From JAEYFP01 sp964566545 (lineage in GTDB: Bacteria > Bacillota > Clostridia > Lachnospirales > Lachnospiraceae), in NCBI GenBank assembly GCA_964566545.1, contig CAZMIX010000037.1, forward strand, positions 1 to 22,598: DNA of 22,598 bases, written 5' to 3'. The position numbers and the translations under genes are program-made. Of this stretch, positions 8,871 through 16,787 are shown one piece after another. The notes beneath the pieces were generated by a model. It did no database searches. It was not told the origin of the DNA and saw nothing but the letters and a program-made list of their open reading frames with translations. The stretch's first letter is position 1. Every line of letters begins with the position of its first letter.

Positions 8871-8963
8871 ATGATTTCCCAAAAAAATAAAATCGTCTGA
8901 CAAATTGTATTTGATTTGTATGTCCAAGGGCTTTCGAGGCGGGTCATGAAATTTAAGAACTTA

Positions 8964-8997
8964 AAAAGCACAGGCAGGTAACCCCGACTGTGCTTTT
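8964..8997 (-). terminator. Terminator after divIC
   Basis: AAAAGCACAG (8964-8973) pairs with CTGTGCTTTT (8988-8997) around a 14-base loop. Reading on the minus strand it follows the divIC stop codon within a few bases and separates the yabP-yabQ-divIC transcript from the spoIIE promoter. Confidence 0.85.
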
Positions 8998-9001
8998 ATT
9001 C

Positions 9002-9313
9002 TTAATTTTCATCCTCAGATTCAAAAATAATCTCATCCTCATATACAAGACCAAGCTTATCTTTTGCTACTTCCTCTACATACTTTGCCGTCTTTGTATA
9101 TTTCTCATATTCGACCAGATCCTGTGCGCGTTCCTCTTCGGTAGCAATCTGCTCCTGCAGCGCGGCTTCCTTTTTCGCATATGCTTCCTGCTTTGCACTA
9201 AGCTCCATACTCTTGACCATAATCACTGCGAACAGCATAATTACTACAATCGTAACACAGATCATGCCAAGCCTGTTTTGACGCTTCTTTCGAAACGCAA
9301 CCCGTCTAGCCAT
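9002..9313 (-). CDS. divIC: Septum formation initiator DivIC/FtsB family
   Basis: Small bitopic divisome protein that pairs with FtsL and links to FtsQ/DivIB at the septum. The 103-aa product has a basic cytoplasmic N-terminus (RRVAFRKKRQNR), one membrane segment at about 16-33, and a coiled coil over about 36-70. It ends with the conserved family feature EEVAKDKLGLVYEDE near the C-terminus. ATG at 9313 follows AGGGGAG at 5-6 nt. The order yabP-yabQ-divIC is the same as in B. subtilis, which supports the assignment of an otherwise short, weakly conserved protein. Confidence 0.92.
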   Translation of the reverse strand: MARRVAFRKKRQNRLGMICVTIVVIMLFAVIMVKSMELSAKQEAYAKKEAALQEQIATEEERAQDLVEYEKYTKTAKYVEEVAKDKLGLVYEDEIIFESEDEN

Positions 9314-9324
9314 AAAATCTCCCC

Positions 9325-9813
9325 TTATCGTTTACATAATGTTATTATAAATAACTTTACCTTGCGCGTCAACCTGTTTTTCACATATCTGGCGCCTTTC
9401 CCACTTTTTTTTGCCGCAAAAGCTCCCGCCTTCCTCAGCTTTCCGTATAGAAAACGCAACGGCTTCAGAGCGGCTGTCAAAACCTTTATCAGGATGCCCA
9501 AAAGAAACTTGAGCAGCTTGGAAACATACGTCACATAGAGCCTGCTCAAAGTCTTGCAATACAACAGCATGCCTACGACGTTTGCGGCAATTGCAAACCA
9601 GCGCAGCGTTCCGCTGTTTTCCTTGATAAACATCTCAAATATCTTCAGGCAGCAAATAAACCAGAAGAAAAAATCTTCCATGGCAATCCAGAACACACCA
9701 TGGCGGAACACTCTTCTAAAAATGCGGATTGTGTCATAAAATACGGCAATCATGACACCAAGCAGCATCGCCCGCAGAAAAAAATCCAGCTCTTTGATGA
9801 TATTCGGACTCAT
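9325..9813 (-). CDS. yabQ: Spore cortex biosynthesis protein YabQ
   Basis: Polytopic membrane protein; in B. subtilis YabQ sits in the outer forespore membrane and is needed to build the spore cortex. The 162-aa protein has about four hydrophobic segments (roughly 9-30, 39-60, 69-88, 95-118) and the family-typical FYDTIRIFRR after the first segment, followed by a very basic C-terminal tail. ATG at 9813 is preceded by AAGGATGGG, and the start lies 10 bases past the yabP stop. Its 3' end is 11 bases from divIC, so the three genes are probably co-transcribed. Sigma-E control is known in B. subtilis, but I could not confirm a sigma-E promoter here. Confidence 0.93.
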   Translation of the reverse strand: MSPNIIKELDFFLRAMLLGVMIAVFYDTIRIFRRVFRHGVFWIAMEDFFFWFICCLKIFEMFIKENSGTLRWFAIAANVVGMLLYCKTLSRLYVTYVSKLLKFLLGILIKVLTAALKPLRFLYGKLRKAGAFAAKKSGKGARYVKNRLTRKVKLFIITLCKR

Positions 9814-9823
9814 TTTCCCATCC

Positions 9824-10108
9824 TTACTTAAATAATTTGCTCAGAAAAGATTCGTTTTGTTTGGAAAAGCCCGCAATCTCGGAATAGGTAAAGCTGTCCA
9901 GTTTTCCTTCGACGTCAATTTCCCCCTTGTCCAGAGTCAGTCTGTTTACATGCAAATCCTGACCCTTAATCATCAGCATCCCCTGCTCTGTCTCAAGCAG
10001 TATCTCCGCAATATCGAATGACAGCACATCCGTCACGCCGGTAATATTACATGTCCTTCTATTTGCAATCACTAATTTATGCGCCTGCTGCCGGTTTAGT
10101 TCCTCCAA
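9824..10108 (-). CDS. yabP: Sporulation protein YabP
   Basis: YabP-family protein required for sporulation in B. subtilis, with a small beta-rich YabP/YqfC fold. The 94-aa product carries the family pattern: RRTCNITGVTDVLSFD, then LLETEQGMLMIKGQDLHV, then LDKGEIDVEGKLDSFTY. The start codon is TTG at 10108, supported by GGGAGG eight bases upstream; no ATG fits. It heads the yabP-yabQ-divIC cluster, separated from rqcP by about 80 bases that carry no clear terminator. Confidence 0.93.
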   Translation of the reverse strand: MEELNRQQAHKLVIANRRTCNITGVTDVLSFDIAEILLETEQGMLMIKGQDLHVNRLTLDKGEIDVEGKLDSFTYSEIAGFSKQNESFLSKLFK

Positions 10109-10188
10109 ATAAAAAACCTCCCTATTCTATTCTATGAGGCATGCCAAATCGCCGTGCCACACTTAAATATATTAGGGAGTCTTTTATT

Positions 10189-10428
10189 TTATACATATTT
10201 GAACATTTCTTTTGCTTCATCTTTTTTCACGGTCTCTTTTACAGTTAGGATCTCCACCTTTACCGGCTTATTGCCGAACTGGATCTCCAGAACATCACCC
10301 ACATTTACCTCAGCCGATGCCTTCGCCGGACGCCCATTAATCGTCACTCTCCCTGCATCACATGCCTCGTTGGCAATCGTTCTTCTTTTAATAATTCTGG
10401 ATACCTTCAAATACTTGTCGAGTCTCAT
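10189..10428 (-). CDS. rqcP: S4-domain RNA-binding protein RqcP (YabO)
   Basis: Small S4-domain protein; in B. subtilis RqcP/YabO binds stalled 50S subunits and works with RqcH in alanine tailing for ribosome-associated quality control. It is related to E. coli Hsp15. The 79-aa product begins MRLDKYLKVSRIIKRRT, the classic S4 opening, followed by NEACDAGRVTINGRPAKAS. I choose ATG at 10428 because GGGGAGG lies seven bases upstream; an in-frame ATG two codons earlier overlaps that site. The HU terminator stands in front of it, so it depends on readthrough or an unseen promoter. Confidence 0.95.
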   Translation of the reverse strand: MRLDKYLKVSRIIKRRTIANEACDAGRVTINGRPAKASAEVNVGDVLEIQFGNKPVKVEILTVKETVKKDEAKEMFKYV

Positions 10429-10451
10429 CCACATTCCTCCCCATTTATAAA

Positions 10452-10475
10452 ACAGAGGACCGCAAGGCCCTCTGT
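10452..10475 (-). terminator. Terminator after the HU gene
   Basis: ACAGAGGACC (10452-10461) and GGCCCTCTGT (10466-10475) make a 10-bp stem with one G-U pair and a 4-base loop, followed on the minus strand by TTTAT. It lies between the HU stop codon and rqcP. Confidence 0.85.
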
Positions 10476-10499
10476 CTCTAAATAGTAATCAACTTTATC

Positions 10500-10775
10500 T
10501 TACTTGTTTACTAAATCCTTTAAAGCCTTACCAGCCTTGAATTTAGGAGCCTTTGATGCAGCAATTTTCATAACTGCGCCGCTCTGAGGATTTCTTCCCT
10601 CTCTTGCTGCTCTGGATGACACTTCAAATGTACCAAATCCAACTAACTGAACCTTTCCGCCGTTGTTTAATTCTTTAGCAACAACATCCGTAAATGCCTT
10701 AAGAGCCTTCTCTGCATCTTTCTTTGATAACCCAGCCTGATCAGCCATAGCTGCAACTAACTCTGTTTTGTTCAT
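10500..10775 (-). CDS. hup: HU-family DNA-binding protein
   Basis: Nucleoid protein that bends and compacts DNA as a dimer. The 91-aa length is standard. It begins MNKTELVAAMADQAGLSKKDAE, has the signature GFGTFEVSSRAAREGRNPQSG forming the beta arm that enters the minor groove, and ends APKFKAGKALKDLVNK. ATG at 10775 follows GGAGGAG at six bases. A strong promoter upstream and a strong terminator downstream make it a highly expressed single-gene unit inserted between mazG and rqcP, which are adjacent as yabN and yabO in B. subtilis. Confidence 0.97.
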   Translation of the reverse strand: MNKTELVAAMADQAGLSKKDAEKALKAFTDVVAKELNNGGKVQLVGFGTFEVSSRAAREGRNPQSGAVMKIAASKAPKFKAGKALKDLVNK

Positions 10776-10833
10776 GACGAACTCCTCCTCTATTATGAGT
10801 ATGTTTTTGACGTCGAATCAACGCCTATCACTA

Positions 10834-10862
10834 TTTATAAGCTTTTTTACTCAATTTGTCAA
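10834..10862 (-). promoter_or_regulatory. Sigma-A promoter of the HU gene
   Basis: On the minus strand TTGACA (10857-10862) and TATAAA (10834-10839) are separated by exactly 17 bases, about 60 bases ahead of the start codon. It sits in the mazG-HU gap. Confidence 0.85.
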
Positions 10863-10942
10863 GGAATATTTGCCTGTTTTCCTTGATTTTCTGCCATCTT
10901 TTCATTCTTTTGATTACATAATGTGAAATACAATATATTATG

Positions 10943-11695
10943 TTAATATATTTGCTTTTCGTAATGTCTGATCAAATTCTCCAGACCATCTGACAGCAGT
11001 TGTTCGGCATAAAGTTTTCGCTTGGAAGTGATGCCTGCCAGCGTCAGTAAAATCCGTGTCAGGCGTTCTTCCTCCAAAGGCTTTTCCTCTTCCTTTTCCC
11101 AAACATTATTCTTCTCATCAAAGTCACCGAAAAGATATCGTTCTTTTAACTCCTCGCAAAGCCGTATCATCTCATCAAGGGAATCCACCACATCTTTCTG
11201 TGGCTCATACTGCCGGTCTACCTTTTTCAATACCTTTTCCGCGCGCCGCAGAGCCGGAAGTTCTATCGGAATCTCCCGCAGCGGATTTTCGATCCACTCC
11301 TTTCCCTCCTTCTCCCTTTTCTTAATGTCCTCCCAGTTATTCAGCACCTTTTCAGAGGTGTCCGCCTGAGACGTTCCAAATACGTGCGGGTGGCGTCTGA
11401 TCATTTTTTCACTGACCACAGTCAGCACATCGCCTATGTCAAACAGATTTTCTTCCTTTGCAATCTCCGCATGCATTACTACCTGCAGCAGCACGTCGCC
11501 CAGCTCCTCAATCATATTTTCAGGATTATTAGTCTCTTCTAATATCCGGATAGAGGAAACCAGCTCTGCTGCTTCTTCCATCATGCATGGCCGCAGTGAG
11601 GCATGCGTCTGTTCCCTGTCCCATGGGCAGCCGTCCTTTGCGCGCAATCTTGCAATTATTGTACATAATTCATCAAATGTATAAGTTTTGTTCAT
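10943..11695 (-). CDS. mazG: Nucleoside triphosphate pyrophosphohydrolase MazG
   Basis: Hydrolyses (d)NTPs, including aberrant ones, to NMP and PPi. The 250-aa product has the MazG metal-binding motifs EEAAE (40-44) and EELGDVLLQ (63-71), the opening LRAKDGCPWDREQTH, and the HPHVFG segment (102-107); a second, weaker MazG-like half follows. It is free-standing, like the E. coli protein, and lacks the N-terminal methyltransferase-like domain fused in B. subtilis YabN. It starts with ATG at 11695, in the ATGA overlap with the fprA stop codon. There is no strong ribosome site, so translation is probably coupled to fprA. Confidence 0.95.
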   Translation of the reverse strand: MNKTYTFDELCTIIARLRAKDGCPWDREQTHASLRPCMMEEAAELVSSIRILEETNNPENMIEELGDVLLQVVMHAEIAKEENLFDIGDVLTVVSEKMIRRHPHVFGTSQADTSEKVLNNWEDIKKREKEGKEWIENPLREIPIELPALRRAEKVLKKVDRQYEPQKDVVDSLDEMIRLCEELKERYLFGDFDEKNNVWEKEEEKPLEEERLTRILLTLAGITSKRKLYAEQLLSDGLENLIRHYEKQIY

Positions 11696-12897
11696 TGTGT
11701 TCTACCGGCGACACTTTTTGCAATCGCATTTACAAACGCTTCGATTTCTTCTTCCTGATCTTCTCTTGCCGAGGAGGTCAGCGTGATCGTTTCTTCTAAA
11801 ATTGGCATGTCCTTGCATTCCTCCAGAATCTCCCGCATCAGCTTTCCGCTTGCAGGCATCCATGAACCATTTTGAATCAATCCGACTGTACGATTTTGGA
11901 TATTGTGGGATTTTAGGTCTCTAAGTAATTCCTCCATGCTCACAAAAATACCGGCATTATATGTCGTGGAGGCGAAGACCAGATGGCTGTACCGGAAAGC
12001 TGCCGATATAACGTCGGAAGCCGGATCAACCGATACATCGAACATCACGGTCTTAATTCCCCTGTCCTGCAGCCTGCAGGAAATAATGTCAGCCATATTC
12101 TCCGTATTTCCATAAATGGACGCATAAGCGATCAGCACGCCCGTTTCCTCCGGAATATAGCGGCTCCATTTGTCGTATTTGTCTATATAAAAGGAAAAAT
12201 CCTTTCTCCACACAAAGCCGTGAAGCGGACATACCATTTCAAGCTCCAGTCCCTGCAGCTTTTTCAGCAGACTTTGCACCTGCATCCCATATTTTCCGAT
12301 AATATTGGCATAATAGCGGCGTGCCTCGCCCAGATAGTCTTGTTCAAAATCCACTTCATCCGCAAAAACAGCCCCGTTGATTGCGCCGAATGTTCCGAAG
12401 GCATCCGCCGAAAAAAGAACCTTGTCCGTCTCGTTATAGCTCACCATGACCTCCGGCCAGTGCACCATCGGCGCCATAAAAAAACGGAACGTACATCTGC
12501 CTGTGCTCAGCGTATCGTTTTCTTTCACGAGATGAATCGGAAACTCTTTATGAAAAAAGTTTTTCAGCATTGTCTCAGTCTTTGAATTGCATACAATCAC
12601 CGCCTCAGGATAGCGCGTCATCAGATCGCTCAGCGTAGCGGAGTGATCAGGCTCCATATGATGAATGAACACATAATCCAACTTCCTTCCGTTTAATTCG
12701 TGTTCCACATTTTCAAAAAAAACCTTGCCTATTGCTTTGTCCACCGTATCGAACAAAATCGTTTTCTCATCCAGCAATAGATAAGAATTATAGGATACGC
12801 CGTGCGGAACGGAATAAACCCCCTCAAAAAGGGAAAGTCTGCGGTCATTTCCCCCTATCCATGTTAAATCCCTGCCTACTTTTCTTACACAGTACAT
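11692..12897 (-). CDS. fprA: Flavo-diiron protein (A-type flavoprotein, FprA-like)
   Basis: Cytoplasmic enzyme that reduces O2 to water and/or NO to N2O with electrons usually delivered by rubredoxin. The N-terminal metallo-beta-lactamase-like domain keeps the diiron ligands: H80-x-E82-x-D84-H85, H146, D165 and H226. The C-terminal flavodoxin domain starts near 253 with the FMN loop YASIYGNTENMA. No rubredoxin domain is fused, but a separate rubredoxin is encoded 5 kb away. I choose ATG at 12897, with AAGGAG eight bases upstream; an in-frame GTG at 12906 overlaps that site. The gene lies downstream of PFOR and overlaps mazG by four bases. Substrate preference (O2 versus NO) cannot be read from sequence. 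Confidence 0.95.
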   Translation of the reverse strand: MYCVRKVGRDLTWIGGNDRRLSLFEGVYSVPHGVSYNSYLLLDEKTILFDTVDKAIGKVFFENVEHELNGRKLDYVFIHHMEPDHSATLSDLMTRYPEAVIVCNSKTETMLKNFFHKEFPIHLVKENDTLSTGRCTFRFFMAPMVHWPEVMVSYNETDKVLFSADAFGTFGAINGAVFADEVDFEQDYLGEARRYYANIIGKYGMQVQSLLKKLQGLELEMVCPLHGFVWRKDFSFYIDKYDKWSRYIPEETGVLIAYASIYGNTENMADIISCRLQDRGIKTVMFDVSVDPASDVISAAFRYSHLVFASTTYNAGIFVSMEELLRDLKSHNIQNRTVGLIQNGSWMPASGKLMREILEECKDMPILEETITLTSSAREDQEEEIEAFVNAIAKSVAGRTQ

Positions 12898-12938
12898 GTA
12901 TTTCACTCCTTTTGATTTTTCGGGTTCATAAAATTTCA

Positions 12939-12966
12939 GGGGAGCCTGACTGCTGTCAAACTCCCC
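12939..12966 (-). terminator. Probable terminator or attenuating hairpin after PFOR
   Basis: On the minus strand GGGGAGTTTGAC and GTCAGGCTCCCC form a 12-bp stem with two G-U pairs and loop AGCA. It is followed by TGAAATTTTAT, a poor T-tract, so termination may be partial and allow some readthrough into fprA, for which no separate promoter is obvious. Confidence 0.65.
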
Positions 12967-12973
12967 CGCTGTA

Positions 12974-15900
12974 TCAGCCTCTTGATGCTAATTCTTTTAA
13001 ACGTTCATACTTTCTTTTCGCATTTTGTTCTGCGATTCCGAATAATTCCGCAGCCCTTTCCGGATTGGACTTTACCAAGGAGTTATAACGAACCTCTCCC
13101 TTAATAAACTCTTGATATTCCATCTTCGGTGCCTGAGAATCGAGCTGGAACGGATTCTTCTCCTGATCTCTCAGCCTCGGATCAAATCGGAACAAATGCC
13201 AGTATCCGCTTTCAACAGCCTTCTTTTCTTCTGTCTGCGAATAGGTCATACCGCCCTTGATACCATGTAGAATACAAGGTGCATAGGCAATAACGATGGA
13301 AGGGCCGTGGTAGCTCTCCGCTTCGCTGAAGGCCTTTACACACTGAAGGTTATTAGCGCCCATGGAGACCTGCGCCACATAGACATCCTCATAGCTCATT
13401 GCGATCGCCGCAAGGTCTTTCTTCTTTAACGGCTTTCCGCCGGCCGCAAACTGTGCCGTCGCTCCAATCTGTGTCGATTTGGATGCCTGACCGCCGGTAT
13501 TGGAATACACCTCCGTATCCAGTACTAAAATATTCACATCCGCACCGGAAGCAAATACATGATCAAGCCCCGAAAAGCCGATATCATATGCCCAGCCGTC
13601 ACCACCGATAATCCACTGAGACTTTTTGGACAGCACATCTTTGTTTTTCAACAGATCCCCGATCAAAGCCTTTGCTTCCGCATCTTCTGTCGAAGCACTC
13701 TCCAGAAGACCCACTAACGCATCCGTTGCCTTTGCATTTTCCTTTCCGTCCATGAACGTATCGAGGTAGGTACGGCTGGCATTTGTCAAATCTTCATTTA
13801 CCGCTTTATTCATAAGCTTATTCACCAGCCCTGAAGCAGAATCTCTGCGGACGCTCTGAGCCAGCTTCATTCCGTAACCGAATTCCGCGTTGTCCTCAAA
13901 CAGCGAATTAGCCCATGCAGGGCCTCTGCCGTTGTTATTTGCGGTATACGGCGTGGACGGTGAGGAATTGCCCCAAATAGAGGAACATCCGGTCGCATTT
14001 GCAATCATCAGACGCTCGCCAAATAAGTGTGTCACCAGCTTTGCGTAAGGCGTCTCCCCACATCCGGCACAGGCTCCTGAAAACTCTAAGAGCGGCTTCT
14101 TAAACTGACTTCCCTTTACGGATTCCAGCTTAAACTTTTCAAATAATTGAGGCTTTTCCGGAAGCGTCTTGCACCAGTCAAATACCTTCTGCTGACTCTC
14201 ATCCACTTCCTCATGGGGTGTCATAACCAATGCCTTATTTCCCTGCTTACCCGGACAGACATTGACACAGGAGCCGCAACCCATACAATCCTCCGTAGAT
14301 ATAATCGTACCAAAAGACAGTCCTTCAAAAGCTAACATCGGTGAGGTCACAGTGCCTTCCGGCGCAGCAGCCTTCTCCTCCTCTGTCAGCGTAATTGGCC
14401 TAATAACGCCATGCGGACATACAAATGCGCACTGGTTACACTGTACACAGTTTTCAGGAATCCATACCGGCACATCGACTGCCGTTCCTCTGCGCTCAAA
14501 CGCAGAAGTACCCGAAGGCGAACTGCCGTCCACATATTCCACAAATGCGGAAACCGGAAGCTTATCACCCTCCTGCATGCCGATCGCAATCTGTATCTTA
14601 TTGGCAAAGTCCACGACCTCTTTACTATTTTTACTGTGACCGTCTCTGTTTTGTTCGGGAACAGGAGCAACCAGCACCTGAGGCTCACAGTTCTTCCATG
14701 ACTCCGGCACCTTTACCTCTACCACTTCAGAAGCACCCTTTTCGATCGCTGCGTAATTCATGCGGACAATTTCCTCGCCCTTGCGCTCATAAGTCTTCTT
14801 TGCGGCATCTTTCATATATGTAATCGCTTCGTCCACAGGAATGACGTTCGCCAGCTTAAAGAATGCCGCCTGCAGCACGGTATTAATTCTGCCGCCCAAT
14901 CCAATGTCCCTGCCAATTTTGATGCCGTTAATCAAATATAAATGAATGTTGTGATCAGCTATATATTTCTTTACCTGTCCCGGAAGATACATATCCAATT
15001 CCTTTTCATCCCACAAACAGTTCAGAAGAAACGTTCCGCCGTCCTTCAAATCCTGCACCATATTGTATTTATGAATATAGGAAGGGTTGTGGCATGCCAC
15101 AAAGTCTGCTCTGCTAATCAGATAAGTCGAGCGTATTTTTTCCTTTCCAAAACGGAGATGGGAAATCGTAACGCCGCCTGATTTCTTAGAGTCGTAAGCA
15201 AAATATGCCTGCGCATACAAATCAGTATTGTCGCCAATGATCTTAATGGAGTTTTTGTTAGCGCCTACGGTACCGTCCGCGCCAAGTCCCCAGAATTTAC
15301 AGCTGATCATTTCCTTAGAAGCCGTATAGGGCTCTTCCTCTACTACAAGTGACAGATTTGTCACATCATCGTTAATGCCGATCGTAAAACGCTTCTTTTC
15401 GGTATTCTTGTAAACTGCGATGATCTGTCCCGGCGTTGTATCCTTTGAGCTGATACCATAACGTCCCGTGTAGAGCTTCACACTTTCAAACGGACTATCC
15501 TGAATAGCTGCAAGCACGTCCAGATATAGCGGCTCACCGATGGATCCCGGCTCTTTTGTCCTATCCAGTACGGCGATTTCCTTTACAGTTGCGGGAATCA
15601 TGTCGATCAGATGCTTCACGGAAAACGGCCTGTACAAACGTACCTTGACAACACCGACTTTTTCGCCCTTTGCCATCAAATAATCAACGGTTTCCTCAAT
15701 TGTCTCGCATACGGAGCCCATCGCAATGATGATCTTTTCCGCATCCGGCGCGCCATAATAATTGAAAAGCTTGTAATCCTTACCAATCTTCTCGTTAATT
15801 CTATTCATGTAATCTTCTACTACTGCGGGGAGCGCATCATAATAACTGTTTGAGGCTTCTCTTGCCTGAAAGAATACTTCCGGCTGCTGCGTGCTGCCAC

Positions 15901-16561
15901 GTTGGCACGGACGCTCCGGATTCAGAGCATGGTCACGGAACGCCTGAAGAGCATCCATGTCCATCAAGTCCTTCAGATCCTTGTAATCCCATGCCTCAAT
16001 TTTCTGATATTCATGAGAAGTACGGAAACCATCAAAGAAATTAATAAAAGGAACGCTTCCCTTTAAGGCAGAGCAATGAGAAACGGGCGTCAAATCCATA
16101 ACCTCCTGCACACTGGACGAACACAGCATTGCAAATCCCGTCTGCCTGCATGAATAAATATCCTGATGGTCGCCAAAAATAGACAGCGCATGGGAAGCAA
16201 CCGTTCTGGCCGCCACATCAAGAACTGCTGGCAAAAGCTCGCCTGCCATCTTGTACATATTCGGTATCATCAGTAAAAGACCCTGGGAGGAAGTAAACGT
16301 CGTCGTCAGCGCGCCCGCCGCAAGTGAGCCGTGCACTGCTCCGGCTGCTCCGGCCTCGGATTGCATTTCTGATATTGATACTAAACGGTCAAAAACATTT
16401 TTTCTTCCCTTGGTCGCCCATTCATCAGTGTGTTCTGCCATCGGGGAAGAAGGGGTGATCGGATAAATTGCCGCAACCTCTGAATAGGCATAAGAAACAT
16501 GTGCCGCTGCCTCATTTCCATCCATTGTTTTAATTTGTCGTTTTAATTTCATGTCATCCAT
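12974..16561 (-). CDS. nifJ: Pyruvate:ferredoxin (flavodoxin) oxidoreductase, single-chain
   Basis: Oxidatively decarboxylates pyruvate to acetyl-CoA and CO2, passing electrons to ferredoxin; the central catabolic enzyme of anaerobic Clostridia. At 1195 aa it is the full homodimeric type, with all domains fused. They include the N-terminal pyrimidine-binding domain (YPITPSSPMAE, 33-43), a gamma-type domain (about 420-620), and a two-cluster ferredoxin domain with CVQCNQCAFVC (C705, C708, C711, C715) and CMGCGSCVNVC (C759, C762, C765, C769). The C-terminal TPP domain has proximal-cluster cysteines C831, C834, C859 and C1096, and GDGWAYDIG (987-995). ATG at 16561 follows AGGCGG at six bases. 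It has a candidate promoter inside a long inverted repeat and a hairpin after its stop codon. Confidence 0.98.
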   Translation of the reverse strand: MDDMKLKRQIKTMDGNEAAAHVSYAYSEVAAIYPITPSSPMAEHTDEWATKGRKNVFDRLVSISEMQSEAGAAGAVHGSLAAGALTTTFTSSQGLLLMIPNMYKMAGELLPAVLDVAARTVASHALSIFGDHQDIYSCRQTGFAMLCSSSVQEVMDLTPVSHCSALKGSVPFINFFDGFRTSHEYQKIEAWDYKDLKDLMDMDALQAFRDHALNPERPCQRGSTQQPEVFFQAREASNSYYDALPAVVEDYMNRINEKIGKDYKLFNYYGAPDAEKIIIAMGSVCETIEETVDYLMAKGEKVGVVKVRLYRPFSVKHLIDMIPATVKEIAVLDRTKEPGSIGEPLYLDVLAAIQDSPFESVKLYTGRYGISSKDTTPGQIIAVYKNTEKKRFTIGINDDVTNLSLVVEEEPYTASKEMISCKFWGLGADGTVGANKNSIKIIGDNTDLYAQAYFAYDSKKSGGVTISHLRFGKEKIRSTYLISRADFVACHNPSYIHKYNMVQDLKDGGTFLLNCLWDEKELDMYLPGQVKKYIADHNIHLYLINGIKIGRDIGLGGRINTVLQAAFFKLANVIPVDEAITYMKDAAKKTYERKGEEIVRMNYAAIEKGASEVVEVKVPESWKNCEPQVLVAPVPEQNRDGHSKNSKEVVDFANKIQIAIGMQEGDKLPVSAFVEYVDGSSPSGTSAFERRGTAVDVPVWIPENCVQCNQCAFVCPHGVIRPITLTEEEKAAAPEGTVTSPMLAFEGLSFGTIISTEDCMGCGSCVNVCPGKQGNKALVMTPHEEVDESQQKVFDWCKTLPEKPQLFEKFKLESVKGSQFKKPLLEFSGACAGCGETPYAKLVTHLFGERLMIANATGCSSIWGNSSPSTPYTANNNGRGPAWANSLFEDNAEFGYGMKLAQSVRRDSASGLVNKLMNKAVNEDLTNASRTYLDTFMDGKENAKATDALVGLLESASTEDAEAKALIGDLLKNKDVLSKKSQWIIGGDGWAYDIGFSGLDHVFASGADVNILVLDTEVYSNTGGQASKSTQIGATAQFAAGGKPLKKKDLAAIAMSYEDVYVAQVSMGANNLQCVKAFSEAESYHGPSIVIAYAPCILHGIKGGMTYSQTEEKKAVESGYWHLFRFDPRLRDQEKNPFQLDSQAPKMEYQEFIKGEVRYNSLVKSNPERAAELFGIAEQNAKRKYERLKELASRG

Positions 16562-16635
16562 TATTTTCCGCCTTTCATTGTCCTATTGCCGGTTGATGTA
16601 CGCTTGGGTTTCGGATGTTCTATATTGGTTTGCAA

Positions 16636-16697
16636 AAATCCCCCTTATTTCTTTAAATATAGTTAAAAACCATACTCTGTTCAAAAAAGGGGGATTT
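16636..16697 (-). terminator. Long-loop inverted repeat between the Cys-rich gene and PFOR
   Basis: AAATCCCCCTT (16636-16646) and AAGGGGGATTT (16687-16697) are perfect 11-bp inverted arms, 40 bases apart. On the minus strand the second arm runs into ATTTTTG, like a terminator tail for the rubredoxin operon. The loop itself holds a candidate PFOR promoter and a palindrome, so it may instead or also be regulatory. Confidence 0.5.
16656..16684 (-). promoter_or_regulatory. Candidate PFOR promoter overlapped by a palindromic operator
   Basis: On the minus strand TTGAAC (16679-16684) and TATATT (16656-16661) are separated by 17 bases, about 95 bases before the PFOR start. The palindrome TATAGTT-AAA-AACCATA (16658-16674) covers the -10 and most of the spacer, where a bound repressor would block RNA polymerase. 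Its architecture resembles the streptococcal MET-box (TATAGTTtnaAACTATA, a LysR-type site), but no methionine gene is nearby, so the regulator is unknown. Confidence 0.55.
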
Positions 16698-16787
16698 CTG
16701 ATAGTATTCCGTATAAAAGACAAACCCGATTTTATTTGATAGATCAAATTTATAATCTATAGCGTAGGGTTTCGATGACTGCATAAA

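Noticed and set aside
10109..10188. Sigma-E promoter ahead of yabP
   Set aside because: CATAGAAT on the minus strand resembles the sigma-E -10, but no matching -35 lies at the right distance, so I do not call it.
13399..15853. Several plus-strand frames opposite PFOR
   Set aside because: All are antisense shadows of a complete 1195-aa PFOR, without ribosome sites or domains.
16658..16674. Assignment of the PFOR palindrome to methionine control
   Set aside because: It resembles the streptococcal MET-box, but no methionine gene or LysR-type regulator is in the window, so only the resemblance is reported.
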